A stretch of 64,000 nt of DNA from Eulemur rufifrons (taxonomy: Eukaryota > Chordata > Mammalia > Primates > Lemuridae): the NCBI RefSeq assembly GCF_041146395.1, contig NC_090986.1, positions 42,506,001 to 42,570,000 on the forward strand. Reading direction: 5' to 3'. The position numbers and the translations under genes are program-made. The notes under the pieces were generated by a model. That model did no database searches. It was not told the origin of the DNA and worked only from the letters and a program-made list of their open reading frames with translations. Positions 11,720 through 25,240 of the stretch are shown here, one piece after another; the first letter of the stretch is position 1; each line of letters starts with the position of its first letter.

Positions 11720-13764
11720 TATCCTTATCATATGATGATCTGAAAAACACCCATAAAGTGACAAGTTGCCTCATTACAAAAGACCCTGTGCTATTCCATT
11801 CTAAAAAGTATATTCTAAATTTGAGAATAAAATTATTTTATTCATATGTCTTCCTATAGAATATTTAGCCAGTTGAAGGATTTCTATATTCATTTCATAA
11901 GTTATTTTTAATTGAAAATTATCATGCTTTTTCCCAAACTACAATGTATAGTTAGAAACAAAGGAATTGTATTTGGTTATTACAGATGATGAATCTGCAT
12001 GGGTAAATATGCTTCTGGAAGAACTGGTAACAAAACCACCTTTTTTCATTGCCTACAAAATACTTTCCCCACGGCATTTTCATGTACTTCTTGCCATGGA
12101 TATGTGATACTGCAGGCCTCTGCAGGGACAGTGGCCCACCACAGGAGAGCTTTTCAGGGCACAGAGTCGATGGAGCAGGTCAGGGCTGCCAGGCCATGGG
12201 ATCAGAATGATCAGAATGGCCCTGAACAGGCCACGGTGTCTTATACAAAAAGGTATTTTCCCACTGACAGTTGTAGCTATTCATGTAAAACCTGTGCAAA
12301 CCAAAGGAGTAGCTTCCTCAAAGCATGAGTCTGTGATTCGTTCCTTTACTTGCTTTGTTTAACGAGCAATCCTTAATAAGCCAGCTTCCACTCAGCCAGG
12401 TGCACAGTGGTCCAGGCAAGAACTGTGGAATCGCAGCTCCCCAGTGCTAGGCAGAGGAGCCCCACTGTCTTTGACAATGACCTTGGTGAGACTGCGCACT
12501 GTGTCATTTAGATCTCCTCCTAGAAAGAGGAAATACGATTCTATTCCAATTGTTGTCAACCTACGAGGGCTAGCACAAATGAAAAGTTCTAACGTTCTAC
12601 AACAGATGCCGATGGCTTTTTTTAAAAAAAGTTTGAAACAGTGTGTAAATTTACTTTTGTAGATTTAGGTTCAACTTTCAGAGCTTAGAAACCCTCGAAT
12701 CTAGACACGACACTGCTTGGAACGTAAATTTCTCAAAATTATCTATTGATCATCTTTCAGATTTAGAGAATTATTTAAAGGTGTGGGAGCTTGACTAAGG
12801 ACATGACATGAACAAGACAGTTTCTTATAATCTAGTTCAAGAACTAGGACAAACGTGTATGACAGAATAAACTCTTATGGTCAATTTTATGTAGCAGAAA
12901 CTGAAACTGCCAAAAGGATGCATGATAAAGTCAGTTACAAAGAATCACAAAAGGCCACTTGACTACAATTATCAATTTGAAAATCCAAAAGCTATTCAGA
13001 AGTGTATTTCAATATCATGTTACTCTTCCATACACTTTGGAAAGGCAGAGATTTACTGTTGCTTTGTTACTAGTGTTTTTGTTGTTTAATATCTGGTTCT
13101 CTAGGAAGCACATAATGAAATTAACTCTGACTCTCTGCTCCTTCCCACATTGCCCCACAGCCTCTTCCTCTGTTAGCAAGAGTCTGAAGGAAGATTGTTT
13201 ACAAGGAAGGTAAATTAGCTTATGTTACTCTCAGATCTCGTTACACCATGAATTCATCGAGTAAACACAGCTTCTAGAATTTTAACTTCAATATGTTATA
13301 TTGCCAATTCAGACAAAAAAAATTAAATTTCTTTGAATATCTGATTTTAATAAGTTAGATGCTTTCTGCCAATTTCTCTCCAGAGTACACAGACCAAATG
13401 TAATAATGAAAACCAATAACAAAATCAGATTTCCTAGACAGTAGCCCATACGCATTTCCAGATTTAAAATTTTGGTTGAGACTATTTGCAAACATGTAAT
13501 AACAATTCCTGTGTCCAAGATTCTGTATTGAATGATGTATACTTTGAAGATGGCATGAAGGAAAGAGGCCCTTGGGTAAGAAGATCCCAGTAAGCTGCCA
13601 ATCTTCCCCATCCACTTCAATTATCCAGTAATGTTGAATTTTGGCCTTCCCAGGAAAAATTTACAAAGGCAACATATACTGTGAAACCACACTTTGGGAT
13701 AGACTGGCCTGGATATTCCCAAACTTGTACATGAAATGAGGCATAACAGAAAGAGCAAGCTATT
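11720..13764. other. Unassigned non-coding DNA
   Basis: No gene or confident repeat is seen. A stretch near 12560 (cctacgagggctagcacaaa) vaguely recalls a mariner end, but no partner end was found. The 12000-12330 interval is less AT-rich and has an open frame of 109 codons that resembles no known protein. Confidence 0.5.
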
Positions 13765-13930
13765 TGGATGAAGAAGGTAGAGTTCAAGCACAAGCCCCCA
13801 AACTCATTGACATTGCAACTTTGGGCATATCCCTTAACCTCTAGGGCTCTCAGTTCATACATCTGCCCGACCTCTCTGGATGATAGTTTTCTTTATCAAA
13901 TAAAATGTGAAATTAAGAACAAACTAAGGC
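13765..13930 (+). repeat. MIR SINE
   Basis: The sense core 'caactttgggcatatccctt' followed by 'aacctctagggctctcagtt' corresponds to the MIR segment around 'ccttgggcaagttact' and 'cctcagtttcctc'. Diverged and non-coding. Confidence 0.6.
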
Positions 13931-14024
13931 ATTGTTAAGATCTTCAAGAGGTTAAAAGAGGATGTGGCAAGTGATTGGCGTATTTCTTCCTCTTCTTTCT
14001 TCTCAGTTTTAATTGCTCAACAAA

Positions 14025-14350
14025 ATATTTACTGAGTTCCTGCTAAGTTCCAATGATAAGCACTGGAGATACACAGAACAAATTGACATGGTCCCTGACC
14101 TGGAGTAGTAACAAAGGGACATAGTCTGACTTTGGTTTTATGAGGATCACTCTGGCTGCTATGTCAAGCACACGTGATAGGCAGATAAAGACAGCAGAGA
14201 TATCTGGTTTATAGACTACTGTATCATTTCAGGCAGGAAATGGTAGCAGCTTAGACAAGGGTGGTAGCAGCGAAAGTGGTAACAATTAAGCCAAGATGAG
14301 GACTGATGACTGAGTCTTGGATTTAACATGGAAAAAAGAGAATCAAATTT
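14025..14350 (-). repeat. L2 LINE fragment, antisense
   Basis: Begins with the antisense L2 3' end ('atttactgagttcctgctaa', 'gataagcactggagataca'). It goes on through the internal stretch 'gaggatcactctggctgcta' to about 14350. Confidence 0.65.
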
Positions 14351-14799
14351 GTGGCCTTGTAGCACAGACAAAGTTTAATCAAAGCCAGGTGATCATCAGA
14401 GGGTTACTCATAAGAGAATTAAAATTCCATAGGGCATATTGGAAAGATTTAGATGGGAGACAAACAGGAGACAGAAGAACATGAAGGGAAAAAAAGCACC
14501 AGGTTTAGAGAGGCTTGCTTCTGGGGCGATAGAGAAACCCTTGACACTCATGATGTCTGTGAGGTTGGACCAATAGGGGTGTGGTGCCTCGGAGTAGAAC
14601 TCATCCCAGGCATGTGAAGAGAAAATCTTCTGTCTCCACAGTTGCTCACTTCTATGCAAAACCAACTGTTACCCATTTGGCTAGAGAATTGAGATAACAT
14701 AATGTAACTGAAGAGGTGTGGACTGGAACAGAAGAGTCCTAGCCCTTAAATAGAGTTTTTGCCAGGTAATTGATGAGGGGGTAAGAGTATGCATGATTA

Positions 14800-15000
14800 T
14801 ACCTATTATTTATTGGGTACCTAGTCTGTGTCTGACACATTTAATCTTCTCAATAAAAAAATTAAAGACAGATCTCATCATCCCATTCTAATGAGAAAAA
14901 GTACAGCTCAGTGAAGTTAAGTAACGTACCCATCTACCCATCTTCACACAGTAAGTGACAAAACTAGGGTTTGAATCTCTCCCTCTTTCCATCACACTTT
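14800..15000 (-). repeat. MIR SINE, antisense
   Basis: Antisense MIR order is clear: 'tattgggtacctagtctgtg', then 'cattctaatgagaaaaagta', then 'cttcacacagtaagtgacaa', then 'ctagggtttgaatctc'. Confidence 0.7.
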
Positions 15001-16254
15001 ATAGGGCCAGGGAATTATGTCTCATTTTAGAAGATGAACAGCCGGGAGTAGTTTTGAACACAACATTGGGGACAGTGGGAAGGCAGGACTGAAATAGTCT
15101 ATATAAGGAACAGATCTGAATTAGAGTCAGCTGAGATTTTCAGCCTTCCGAACCATCCTTGCAGCTTATTCAGGTTCAGCCATTGGTTGTTAGTGGTTCT
15201 CAGGCTGCCTCCAGGGACTTAAGAAAAAATTGCAAAGTAACAGTTTCGTTTTAATTTTTACAACCTAAAAGAAGTAGTTATTATTTTAGACGACTTCGCA
15301 AGTGTTAGTACCAGCGAATAATTTTCTTTAATTAAGACTATCATCATAAACTCTTACCTTTTCCAAATCCTCACCCTTTCAAGTCTAACAGGAATAAAAA
15401 TTGTTGTTACCACATATCACCTTCCCCATTCCTCCCTTCCTTTTTACAAGCAGCTGTGCACACCATGGGGCTGAGGAAAGCATGGATTTATTGCCAAGTA
15501 CAGGTAGGACTTGTGAACTGTGAATGTTCAAAACATGAATAATGAATCCAAGGAGTCAAAGGGCACTTTTTTTTTTTTTTTTTTTTTTGGCCAAGATTTT
15601 ACTCTTCAAGAATGTATTCTTCAAAATACTTAGGGACATGTTGCTTATTATAAATTTTTACCTTGGTTCAAACCTTTTTTTCCTAAAGATCATTCCTCTT
15701 ATAATTTCACACAAGGGTGCTATAACTGGGATGATGAACTCCAAGAGTCCAAGAAGCCAGAGATATGAGAACATAATTATTTTTGCTCAATATGCCTTGT
15801 TTTCTTGTTTGTTTTACTTTTTAAGATAGTCTGCATTGTTGCATGTTTTAGCATGCAAATTCCTAGAACATAAAGATCCACTGTCTTTAACTTTGATTGG
15901 CTTCATGTACTGAGGGTTCTTAATATTTGATGGTGGAGATTCAAATCGAGTTAAAATTATTCCCTAAGTGAGGAGCACCAGTGTTTGGTTTCCTTCATTT
16001 TTTTGTTTTGTCTATTTAAAGAAGACCATGAAAATTGATAAAGTACTAGCATTTAACCTTTACATTGGGGAAAAAAAAAACACTAAGGGGCGTAAATAAA
16101 CTGATGCAAATAAACTTGTGTCTTAATTTTCAAGCATCCTGATTTAGGGAGACAGTTTTGATGGTGAATATTCTGTCCCATTGTTTCCATTTAAGTCAAA
16201 TCAGACTGTCATATTATAAATAGTAGTTTTGAATTCAGATAATATAGACATCAT
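15001..16254. other. Unassigned DNA with a 22-T run
   Basis: A run of 22 T at 15567-15588 could be the tail of an antisense retrocopy. The flanking pair 'ccaaggagtcaaag' (about 15548) and 'ccaagagtccaaga' (about 15741) is a weak target-site-duplication candidate, but the sequence between them (about 150 bp) matches no RNA or SINE that I recognise. Confidence 0.4.
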
Positions 16255-16430
16255 AGTATGAGTAAAAAGAAACACAGATTTGTAATTAGACAAGTTAAAT
16301 TCTTATTTAAGCTCTGCTACAGATTTCTGTGTGACCTTGGAAAGCAGACTTAACATTTCTAAGCTTAATATTTCCTTATTCATGATGTGATACAATTGGT
16401 CTAGATGATCTCAAAATTCTATTCTATTCT
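16255..16430 (+). repeat. MIR SINE
   Basis: The sense core is recognisable in 'aagctctgctacagatttct' and 'gtgtgaccttggaaagcag', followed by a decayed 3' part ending in a run of ttctattctattct. Confidence 0.65.
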
Positions 16431-17389
16431 AAAATCTTATAAATATTAATATTTTATGGGGAGATAGTATATAAATATTATTTCAAAGATTAAAGAATTA
16501 TAACCTATTATTTTAGAGCAAAACATGTCCAGCTTTTCCCTGTTTGTGTTTTCAAATATATTATTTTCACTCTAATCTGTGACTCTTTTCCAAGTCTTAA
16601 ATTTTTTCTACTATATAATATGGTTTTAGAATTTTCAACATAAGGTACACAAAGTATGACAAAATGCTCTACAGCAAGATGTAGAAAAGAGATAATATTC
16701 CTTAGACATGGATAGTTGTGAAGCTCATCCAAGTAGACAGGTAAAATAAAGTTAGGGAGAAGAAAACTGACATTTAAAATTGGTAGAGATACAAGTATTT
16801 TTGCAGAAATAACATCTTATACTTCCACAGCAATCTGTCTCCTTTTCTTTCTTCCAAACACAAGAAAAGGCATTTCAAGTTACTGATTAACTTCCACATA
16901 CTGATCTTTGGTTCTGTGTAAGGTCCATAAAAATTGACTAAATATCCTTCTACCAAACAAAAATGCTAAAAAAAGTGAACACATTTTAAAAAGATTATAT
17001 TCTTTATTATCCTAATGTATTAGACCAAATCTCATTTTTATTTGTTCTTTTTCCCAAAGAAGTAGGAACTTCTACAAGAGTTATTTTCCTAAATATGAAA
17101 CTATATGTTCATTAGAAAAATAAACTATAAATTTCCATGGGTTATCCTCTTTCTCCTAATATTTTCCACCCTAGAATGAGAAGGCTAGTGTTGTGGGAAG
17201 GTGATTCTATAACCACTGGGGTTCTTGTCAGTTGTTAGTTAGCCTGGGCTATGGGTGGAGGGAAAGGGGAAGTCATTTTGACTAAAAATAGAAAAACTTT
17301 GATCAGGGAATCAGAATGAATATACCAAGTGAACATGAGTTATTATATGTGACATTATAACATTAAAGAGGCAAATAAATTTGAGGCAT
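16431..17389. other. Unassigned AT-rich DNA
   Basis: No gene or repeat could be assigned. The open frames in it are short and low in complexity. Confidence 0.55.
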
Positions 17390-17950
17390 AGACAATTTAT
17401 TTACTATTCTTGTGCAACCACTCTGTAAGAGGCACAATGGTTCAATTTGTGGTGACAAAAATGAACGAGACAGCTCTTTTCTGAGAGAGTTTATGTAATA
17501 TACAAACGCATTAATTTAAGGCAAAATGTGGTTTAATGTTATGATAGTGGTCCAACAATCTGTAGATGTTGAGATTGTTGAGATTAAGAGGATTGTGACA
17601 AGTATGGACAGATCGGAAGGGTGTCCCAGGCAGAAGGAACAAAAGCACCATTGCAGGCAATGAACAGAGCCATGTTTGAGGAAAAGCAATTGATGTGATC
17701 TATGTAGGCTGCATGGGAAATAAAAGAGTTAAAGAAAGAATAACATTGACAAAGAAGGGCTTCATACTATATGAAATGGGAAATGGCTTAAAGGATTTTT
17801 TAGCAAAAGGATGAAGAAACACGAATAGATCAGTAGTTAATTAGGATAAATATTCTGAGAGCAATACGCAGAAAGCCTTAGAATGGGGAAGGCTGAAGGC
17901 AAGGAAATCTATTAGGAGAACCTATCACTGGGATTGTAGGTACACTGGGA
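17390..17950 (-). repeat. L2 LINE fragment, antisense
   Basis: Antisense L2: the 3' end near 17400 ('caatttatttactattcttg') is followed by 'ccaggcagaaggaacaaaag', the complement of the 'ctctgcctggaatgc' segment. The internal part then continues to about 17950. Strongly diverged. Confidence 0.55.
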
Positions 17951-18399
17951 AACAAACAAACATCATTGTTTCTCAGTCCCTACCAGCCCAGGAGAAGCAG
18001 GAAAAGAGTGCCTCTTCTATGTGTGTTCAGTATGTCAGATGATGAATATAAAGGAATGAAAGTTAGGGTCCCTTTCTCACTGTAGTTGGAGAGACAGATT
18101 GAGTTAACAATCAATTATCATATAGCATTCTGTCAGCTTGATTGCAAAAGTATGTGCAGAGTCATTTTGATGAGCTATGGAAAGAGTATATGAGAAAAAA
18201 TAATTCACGATTTGCTTTAAAGTATGTTGAAGGCAGGTAGGAGATAAAATAAGATGTGGGTTGACTTTTTTTAATTGAAGACCATATCTTTAATCGTGAT
18301 CTATTTGCTAATGATTACCAAAACTCCATCCCTTGTCTTTCTGGCTAGCAGAGATTCATATTTTGCACTGCCTGATGGACATGTTCACATGGACGTTCC

Positions 18400-19310
18400 A
18401 CGAGCTTGTTAAATGGACACATCCAAGATCAAACTTATCTTCCCCTCTCTGCTAACCTCCTTTTCCTACTGTCTTTCAAGATTCACCCAGTCTCCCAAGG
18501 CAAAAATTCCAAAGATATCTTCTATTTCTTTTTCGCCCTGGAACTCTCTGTCCAAATCATTAGCAAATTCTGCCCATTCTTGCTCAGAAACTTCTCTTGA
18601 GACTGTCTCTTCCTCTCATTCCCAAGCTACTGCCTTTCCTAGTTTTGGATCTCCAACAACTCTCACCTGGATTATTACGTAGGTTTTCTATCTGGTCTTA
18701 CTGCATACTTCTAGAGACCATCCTCTTCACAGCTTTCAAAGTTATCTTCCTTTAAAAAAAATCTATTCTATTGTTCATCTGTTTAAAAGTCCATGTATCT
18801 ACATATTACCTGGGAAACAAAACTCAAACTCCTGCGTAAACCATTAAAGGACAATTTAAATGTGACCATTATACCTTCCCAGCCACTATTCCACATGTGG
18901 CCGACTCCAGTCACATTGAACTTGTCACCATCTTCTATAGGTTATCACTGTAGAAGAATATCCTTTCCTGACCGTTGCACATGCTACTTGCTCTGCCTCA
19001 AATATGCCCTTTTCCTCTTCTAAACCTGACATCTTTTCTTCCTTCAAGACACATATAAAAATATATTTTTCTTCCCCAACTCTGCCTGACAAAATTAGTT
19101 TCTCCCTATATCCATAGAACACATTGTCTCTATGTTTATTTTTGCATTTATTCCCACTTTATTGTAACGTTATCTGTTGATGTGCCAGAGCACTTTCAAT
19201 AGACAACAAAATTCTCAAGGGTACAGACTGGATTTCTCTGACCTTTTTATCTCCCATGTCTCTAATTAGCCTGGTAAATGGCACAGGTTCAATAAATGGA
19301 TGAGTGATGA
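18400..19310 (+). repeat. Long L2 LINE 3' segment
   Basis: About 900 bp of sense L2 in order: the C/T-rich internal part, 'ttgttcatctgtttaaaagt', 'actcaaactcctgcgtaaac', 'gttgcacatgctacttgctc', 'attctcaagggtacagactg', ending with 'ggcacaggttcaataaatgg'. It is the most complete L2 in the window. The open frames within it are chance products of the C/T-rich strand and not reverse transcriptase. Confidence 0.75.
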
Positions 19311-21957
19311 TCACTATTGGATACTGTACAAATGAGTAATTACCCTTTAGGAATAATCGCAATGTAGGCCAGGACTATACACGATACTTCATGGAGAAGA
19401 GGTAGGAAATAAATCTCATGGAAATTTAGAGGTTTTTCTGCAAGGAATGTTTTGAAAGAAAACAAAACTATGTCCTTATTAACAACACAGTTTTTATTTT
19501 TTAAAAAATCAACTAAGATCCTTAAGGTAGTGTGAAATAAAAACTCTGGTTGTAAAAGAGAAATTCAGGAAATTAACATTCTAGTCTTGAGTATCTTCTT
19601 TGTAGAGGTGGTAACTGAAGCTCTGGAATAGGATGAGGATATCAAGGGATCAGGTGTAGGGAGAGAAGAGTACATACATAATCCATGTTGACTCTCAAAT
19701 TCTTCCTGAAGATGCCACGGTTATAACACTTCTGTGTCTGTGTATGGTTGTTGTGTTATGTTTTAGCTTTTGTTTAATTCTGTTGTGTTTTGTCATCCAT
19801 ATTGCCTAATTTGCATGCAATCAAGGAGAAAGCCATTTAGTAGAAAGAATGCTTTCAGTTGATTAAAAGTCCCAATTTTCCTGGATATTCTGTTCAAATA
19901 AATGGCAAATTTGGAGGTCAGATCAAAATGTTCTACCTTTTCTGTTTTATGCACTTCTCTTTTCTCATTCACTTGAGCAAGTAATAATGCAGATTCAAAT
20001 TACCTGCCAAATTCTTAAAATGGTTTTCCTGATAAAGTTAAATTGACATCTTGGCATGCTTGATAAAATGACAATATTAATTTTATATTCAGCATATTTC
20101 TTAGTATATTTATTCATTATGCTAGTTATTAAGAACTGGTTATAAGATAGTTTGAGAGAAAAAAAATGCCAGAAACTCAAAACAGCAAAATGGTTCCACT
20201 CTCTTAGACCATTTTCATACATTGTATTCCCAATTACCTAATAGAGATTTTAAAAAGTCAATTCCAAGTAATTATATGCTATAGAGTACTGTGGATCTTG
20301 TGTATAATAAAAGTAGAGAAGAGTTCAAATGCTAGGGAAGTGGAGTAAAGAATATTTCCTCTTTTTAAAAATCTCCATTATTTGGCATAAATTAATTAAT
20401 CACAATGTGTAGTATGATAGGTTTGTGATTGGTTCGTTGGTTGACTTAATAGTGTGTTGGTTTTTTCCATAGAAAAAGTTGGAAGAACCTGGATCATATA
20501 GCACTCACTACCCGGGATGTGAGAAATCTTAGAATCGGGGATTCTAGGAAACATGTCTGCATTGATCCTTCCTATAATCCCAGAAGGTAGCCCAGGGTTT
20601 TCAATCAATTCATTTTTGAATGAATAAATGGTCAAACCTATCTTTCTGCAGATTTTCAATAGAAATGTTGACTACATGAGCCATCAAGTCATTACTGAAT
20701 ACATATTCTGAATTATTGGGAATTGCATGAAGTAGGATGAGAGTATTTGTGGGAACCTGATACCATACTTATAAAGGATTCCCTATCTTGGGTGAAAGGG
20801 CAAAGTTACTGGGGAAGGTTTTGCTTTTTAGGGAAAATACAGAATAGGAGAAGAAGATAGGAAAGGCAACTAGCAATTCAGTTCTTCATTCCATTAGGTC
20901 CTCTTCTAGCAAATGCATGGCTTGGCTTAAGAGACAAGATACTGTATGTTTCGCTTTCCTTACTCCACAGATGGCAAATGTGGGAAAGTTAAAACAAGTG
21001 AAGCATGTGGTTGTGAATAACACAGAATTGGTGACTGATGGTCAAACCCACATGGCTATGGAAGCCCTCCAAACAGTCACACACAGCTGGCGCCATTGCA
21101 GCAGAGTCAGCACCATAAAGGCAAAACTCCAAAGTTGAAAGAAAAGCAGAAAAAATTGAGCATGACCGATACTGGAATATGTTAACATTGATGCATCTCA
21201 GCAGTGATTGTACAATATATAAGCAGTAAGAAGTGGCTGTCCTGGGCTTTTTGGACCATAGGGAAGTCCATCGTCCATTTCTATTCCATTCAGATCCCAT
21301 ACCTGGGAAGGCCTCCCTAGTTCCCAGAGAGAGTTCAATGGCCCAATCTTTAGCCCTTACGTAACAGAGCATCCCTCACCATACTCAACCCCATCATTTG
21401 GAAGCTATCTTGTGGTGTTGAAGAATCCAGAGTAAATGAATACAAATGCCTACCAACTATGCTGGGATATATAAACTATAATAGGAATCTAAAGCATTTG
21501 TTGGAGGGTTCACAGTAGATTTGGATAGGAGTTCTACCCACAAACTCCCAGTTATTATTTGCAGCATGTATAGTTTCATCATCTCCATACAAAGTCACGC
21601 TCTCTAATGGAAGAGCCCAATTGTGTATTGTTTAAACCATAATGGAAGGGAACAGAGCTATTTACAATACTATTGTTTACTCACAAAATAAGTTGCCCTT
21701 CCTCCCCTTTTTCTATCCAGAACATCCTAGCCAACTAAATTAAGCCATTTTAAAATTTGCAAAGCACCACAAAAAAGATCCAGATGTCCACAGAAGGAAA
21801 AGGGTGGGGATATTATGTGCTTGTTTTCTTCTTTTTTTGGTTCATTTGATTCAAACTACTTTTTTTTTTTGTTAAATCAACTGGGGTTCACAGTTTCTTT
21901 TCTAAGTCTTACTAAGAGAATGCTATTCCTAAAAAAATGAATTCACTTCTATTAAAT
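19311..21957. other. Unassigned non-coding DNA
   Basis: About 2.6 kb with no recognisable repeat or gene. A 127-codon open frame on the minus strand (20989-21372) has no family resemblance. An ancient repeat that has lost recognisable sequence is possible. Confidence 0.5.
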
Positions 21958-22080
21958 CGAATTGTTGATTCATTCTACTATTGTTTGAGATTGTAGTCTG
22001 TGCCAGGCACTGTGCTAGGTTCTGGGACTATTTTAAAGAGCAAGGCCAACTTGATCACTGTTCTCATGAAATAACATATT
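21958..22080 (-). repeat. L2 LINE 3' end, antisense
   Basis: 'gtctgtgccaggcactgtgc' followed by 'taggttctgggactattt' is the antisense L2 3' end, then 'gatcactgttctcatgaaat'. Confidence 0.65.
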
Positions 22081-22199
22081 TTCCCTTTTATTTAGTTTTA
22101 AACAAACTTTACCTGGTTTTAAAGAGTGAAAAACTTTTGTATTATTATTTTCTAAAATTTCTATTGGAGTGAATATCAAATCACTCTCAGTTTATCTGA

Positions 22200-22480
22200 A
22201 AATTTAATACACTCATAATCAAAATTTCAATATGACTGTTTTAGCATTGTCAACTGACTGTAAAGCTGTTTTGGAAGAATAAGCGCTGGCAACTAACTAA
22301 GCCATTTTGAAAAGATAGAATAAGGGGAACAGACTTGCCCTACAGATAACAAAACACAACACAAACTTCCAATAATTAAAAGAGTGTAGTTGTGGCACAG
22401 GCCCTGATGATTAGATCAATAAATAGAAATAAAGATTCCAGAAACAGACTCATGTGCTTTTTGTAAAAGATTGTGGAATT
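22200..22480 (+). mobile_element. L1 ORF2 remnant
   Basis: A decayed sense L1 ORF2 segment with the sequence order of old L1M copies: 'actaagccattttgaaaaga', 'gaacagacttgccctacag', 'gtagttgtggcacaggccct', 'agattccagaaacagactca'. It has many substitutions and no open frame. Confidence 0.65.
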
Positions 22481-23624
22481 TAGATGTTTGCTCCTTCTCA
22501 TGAAACTTACCAAAACATCTGAAAATCCAAACCATAAACTATTAAAAAAGAAACTGAAAAATACAGAGAAATCTGCTCAAACCACAAAGAGAATGTCAAA
22601 TGTTAATTCACTTCTTTCCAGATCTTGGTGAAAGTATAAATTTCTCTGAAAGAAAATTGGAGTGCCCCAAGAGGCTAACCAATTTTTTCATTGAAAATAT
22701 AAGAATTGGGATCATGGGTGGGGAGGGAGAGTACAAAGGTCAAACAGTGGAAGAGTGACTGAAATACCTATGTAGATACACATATTTGCTGTTGGTCTCC
22801 TCTCACCCAACTAATTCAATACTGGATAAATAGCCTTCAGGTGTGGTGTGGTAAGGGCAAGAAGGGAAGCAGCAGGCAGAATTAATTGAGCAGAGAAAAA
22901 TTGCCCAATAAGTAACATTTGAGCTATGGGGCTGCACCATAGACCTCGTCTTCCTACCTGTGTCCTATGCCCATCCCAGCATGTGAGCTCCTAAAACCAG
23001 GGAGCAATGAGGTTTTTGGATGGAGTAGACTTTGGTCAGAAATTGTCCAGGAACAACAAACCCAAACTGAAGCTGCAGTTTCCCAAGATCGTGCTCCCCT
23101 GAGTTAATAGTATCAGCAGATAAAACTGCCTCTTTTCAAATCTAATATTGACTCCACTTAAATATAGAACCAAGCCATATATACTGGTCCTAAAAATCTG
23201 TTGTAAAATAGAATCTAAGTGTTATAAACCATGAGAATGTAAAAATAAGACAAGAAAGAAAAATAGAGGAATCGAAATATGTAAGGAAGCATAATTTCTT
23301 CATTCTTATGTTAGAGAATTAATGATGTCCTCTAAAAATTATATCAAGGAAATTAGGTTTAAGTAAATTATTTGGTGTGTAGAAACAAAGTTAAAAGACT
23401 AAATATAGGCTACAGAATTTCCAAATGACCCAAAAGGAGAGGGGAAAGCGATTAAAAAGAAAAAAATAAATAAGCAAATAACAAAATATAGACAACAAAG
23501 GAAGTACTAAAAAAAGAAAGTATAATCTTATTTAAAAAAAAAACTTAATGTGATATATAAGTTTTTAGAAATGGCAGTCTAAACAAATCAGAAAACCTGA
23601 GATAAAATAATTTAGAGAATCTGA
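22481..23624. other. Unassigned A-rich DNA between L1 pieces
   Basis: A-rich sequence between two sense L1 fragments. It may be degraded L1 or other inserted sequence, but I could not match it. Confidence 0.4.
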
Positions 23625-24142
23625 TGAAGAAAATGTGCTATATACACAATGGAATGCTATTCAGTCTTAAAAAAGAAGCAAATCCTGTCATTTGTGACAA
23701 CATGAATGAACCTGGAGGACATTATATTAAGCTAAATGAGCCAGGAACAGAAAGATAAATACCACAGAATCTTACTTATACGTGGAGTGTAAAAAAGTTG
23801 AACTTGGAAGCAGAGACTAGAATGGTGGATGCCAGGGCCTAGGGGCAAAGAGACTGGGGAGATGTTGGTCAAAGGACACAAAATTTCAGTGAGACAGGAG
23901 GAATAATTCAAGACATCTATCGTACATCATAGTGACTACAATACATACCATTATATTGTACATTTGAAAATAGCTAAGAGAGTTGATTTTAAGCATTCTC
24001 ACCACAAAACAATGATCGGTATGTGGAGTAACACATAGGTCAAATAACTTGATTTCACTATTCCACAATGTGTACACGTATCAAACCATGTTGCACACCA
24101 TTAATGTATATCAGTTTTACTTATCGATTAAAATAAATAAAA
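23625..24142 (+). mobile_element. L1 ORF2 end and 3'UTR (L1MA/L1MB-like)
   Basis: A clear L1 tail: 'atacacaatggaatgctatt', 'tcctgtcatttgtgacaaca', 'agccaggaacagaaagataa', then the 3'UTR ending 'tcgattaaaataaataaa'. The C-terminal ORF2 part is broken by substitutions. Same orientation as the 22.2-kb piece, and possibly the same original insertion. Confidence 0.8.
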
Positions 24143-24419
24143 CCATTGCTTTAAAATTAAATTAATTAAGATTAAAAACTCAAAACTTGTAAAGAATCTT
24201 CTAAAGAGTTTTGGAAAGAGAGCAGGGTGATTATTTATTTTCAAGACAAAATCTTCAATGTGAGACTCCAGTGAAATAAGGAAGACACTCAAAGCCATTA
24301 TTCCATACTGTAATCAAATTTAATAACTTAAAGCATAAGTTTAACAGCAGCTGAGACATAATTAAAGAATTGCTAGTCTGTTAGTTGTATTAAAAGAAAT
24401 TACCAGTACAATGACCAAA

Positions 24420-24780
24420 AAGGCAAAAAAGTACAAAAATACACAAAGAAAAGATGTAAAAGTTATAGGAAGGAGTTTCCAGAAGAGGGTCAAGTTTAAA
24501 AAGAAAAGAAATTCACAGCTGGACACATTTGAGTGCAACTGTAGAAAGCCAAAGACAAAGAATTCTTAACAGCAGCCAACAAAAACAGACAGATTACCTT
24601 CAAAGAACAATGGTTACACTGAGACCCAACTTCTCAACAATAGCAATTTTACTCAGAAAACTGTGGAATGTTTCCTTCAACAGTCTAATATGAATTCGAA
24701 ACACAGCAGAAATATCACTCAAGAATGAGGTTGAACTAAAGACATTTTCAGAGAGAAAATGAAGAAGAACCATAACAAAG
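24420..24780 (+). mobile_element. L1/HAL1-like 5'-region fragment
   Basis: 'tgtagaaagccaaagacaaa', 'cagacagattaccttcaaag' and 'acttctcaacaatagcaatt' follow a common old-L1 segment downstream of ORF1. The subfamily is uncertain. It is similar in type to the segment around 29290-29470. Confidence 0.55.
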
Positions 24781-24829
24781 AAGTTTTTTTTAATTTTACA
24801 CATAAAACGTACTCATTCATAGTTCCTAT

Positions 24830-25240
24830 AATTCCATCCGAGGAATTTACCTCAAAGAAATAATAGGACAGGCATGAAAAGAGGTATATACAAGATATTT
24901 ACTGTTACTGGTTTGCTCACTTTATCAAAATTTGGAAGCAAGGGAAACGTACATCCATAGGAGATTATCAAAATCAAGTATGATGCATTCATAATTTCCA
25001 TTAAGAGGATTATACAGATCTTTTGTACTCATACGGAAACATAGTCTCAATATTACCATAAGCAGTAAAAAGAAAAAGTAAAAAACACGTTATGGGGCAG
25101 CATGTCTCATATGATCCAATATAGGTTAAAAAGTATAAATCTCTATTCGTTATAAGCTTATATCCAGAAAGGTCAAGAAGAATACATATGCAGTCATTCA
25201 TTACTCCTGGGCTGTGGGTTAAGGAGATATTTTCATATTC
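24830..25240 (+). mobile_element. L1M-type 3' end remnant
   Basis: 'aaagaaataataggacaggc', 'gaggtatatacaagatattt', and further degraded 3' sequence to about 25240 resemble the 3' end of an old L1M or L1ME copy. Boundaries are poor. Confidence 0.5.

Noticed and set aside
12560..12600. Possible second mariner end (cctacgagggctagcac)
   Set aside because: No partner inverted repeat or transposase remnant was found nearby.
15567..15741. Poly-T run as the tail of an antisense retrocopy
   Set aside because: The candidate flanking repeats match poorly and the body resembles no RNA or SINE that I know.
20989..21372. 127-codon open frame on the minus strand
   Set aside because: No recognisable family; overlaps a plus-strand frame and lacks gene context.
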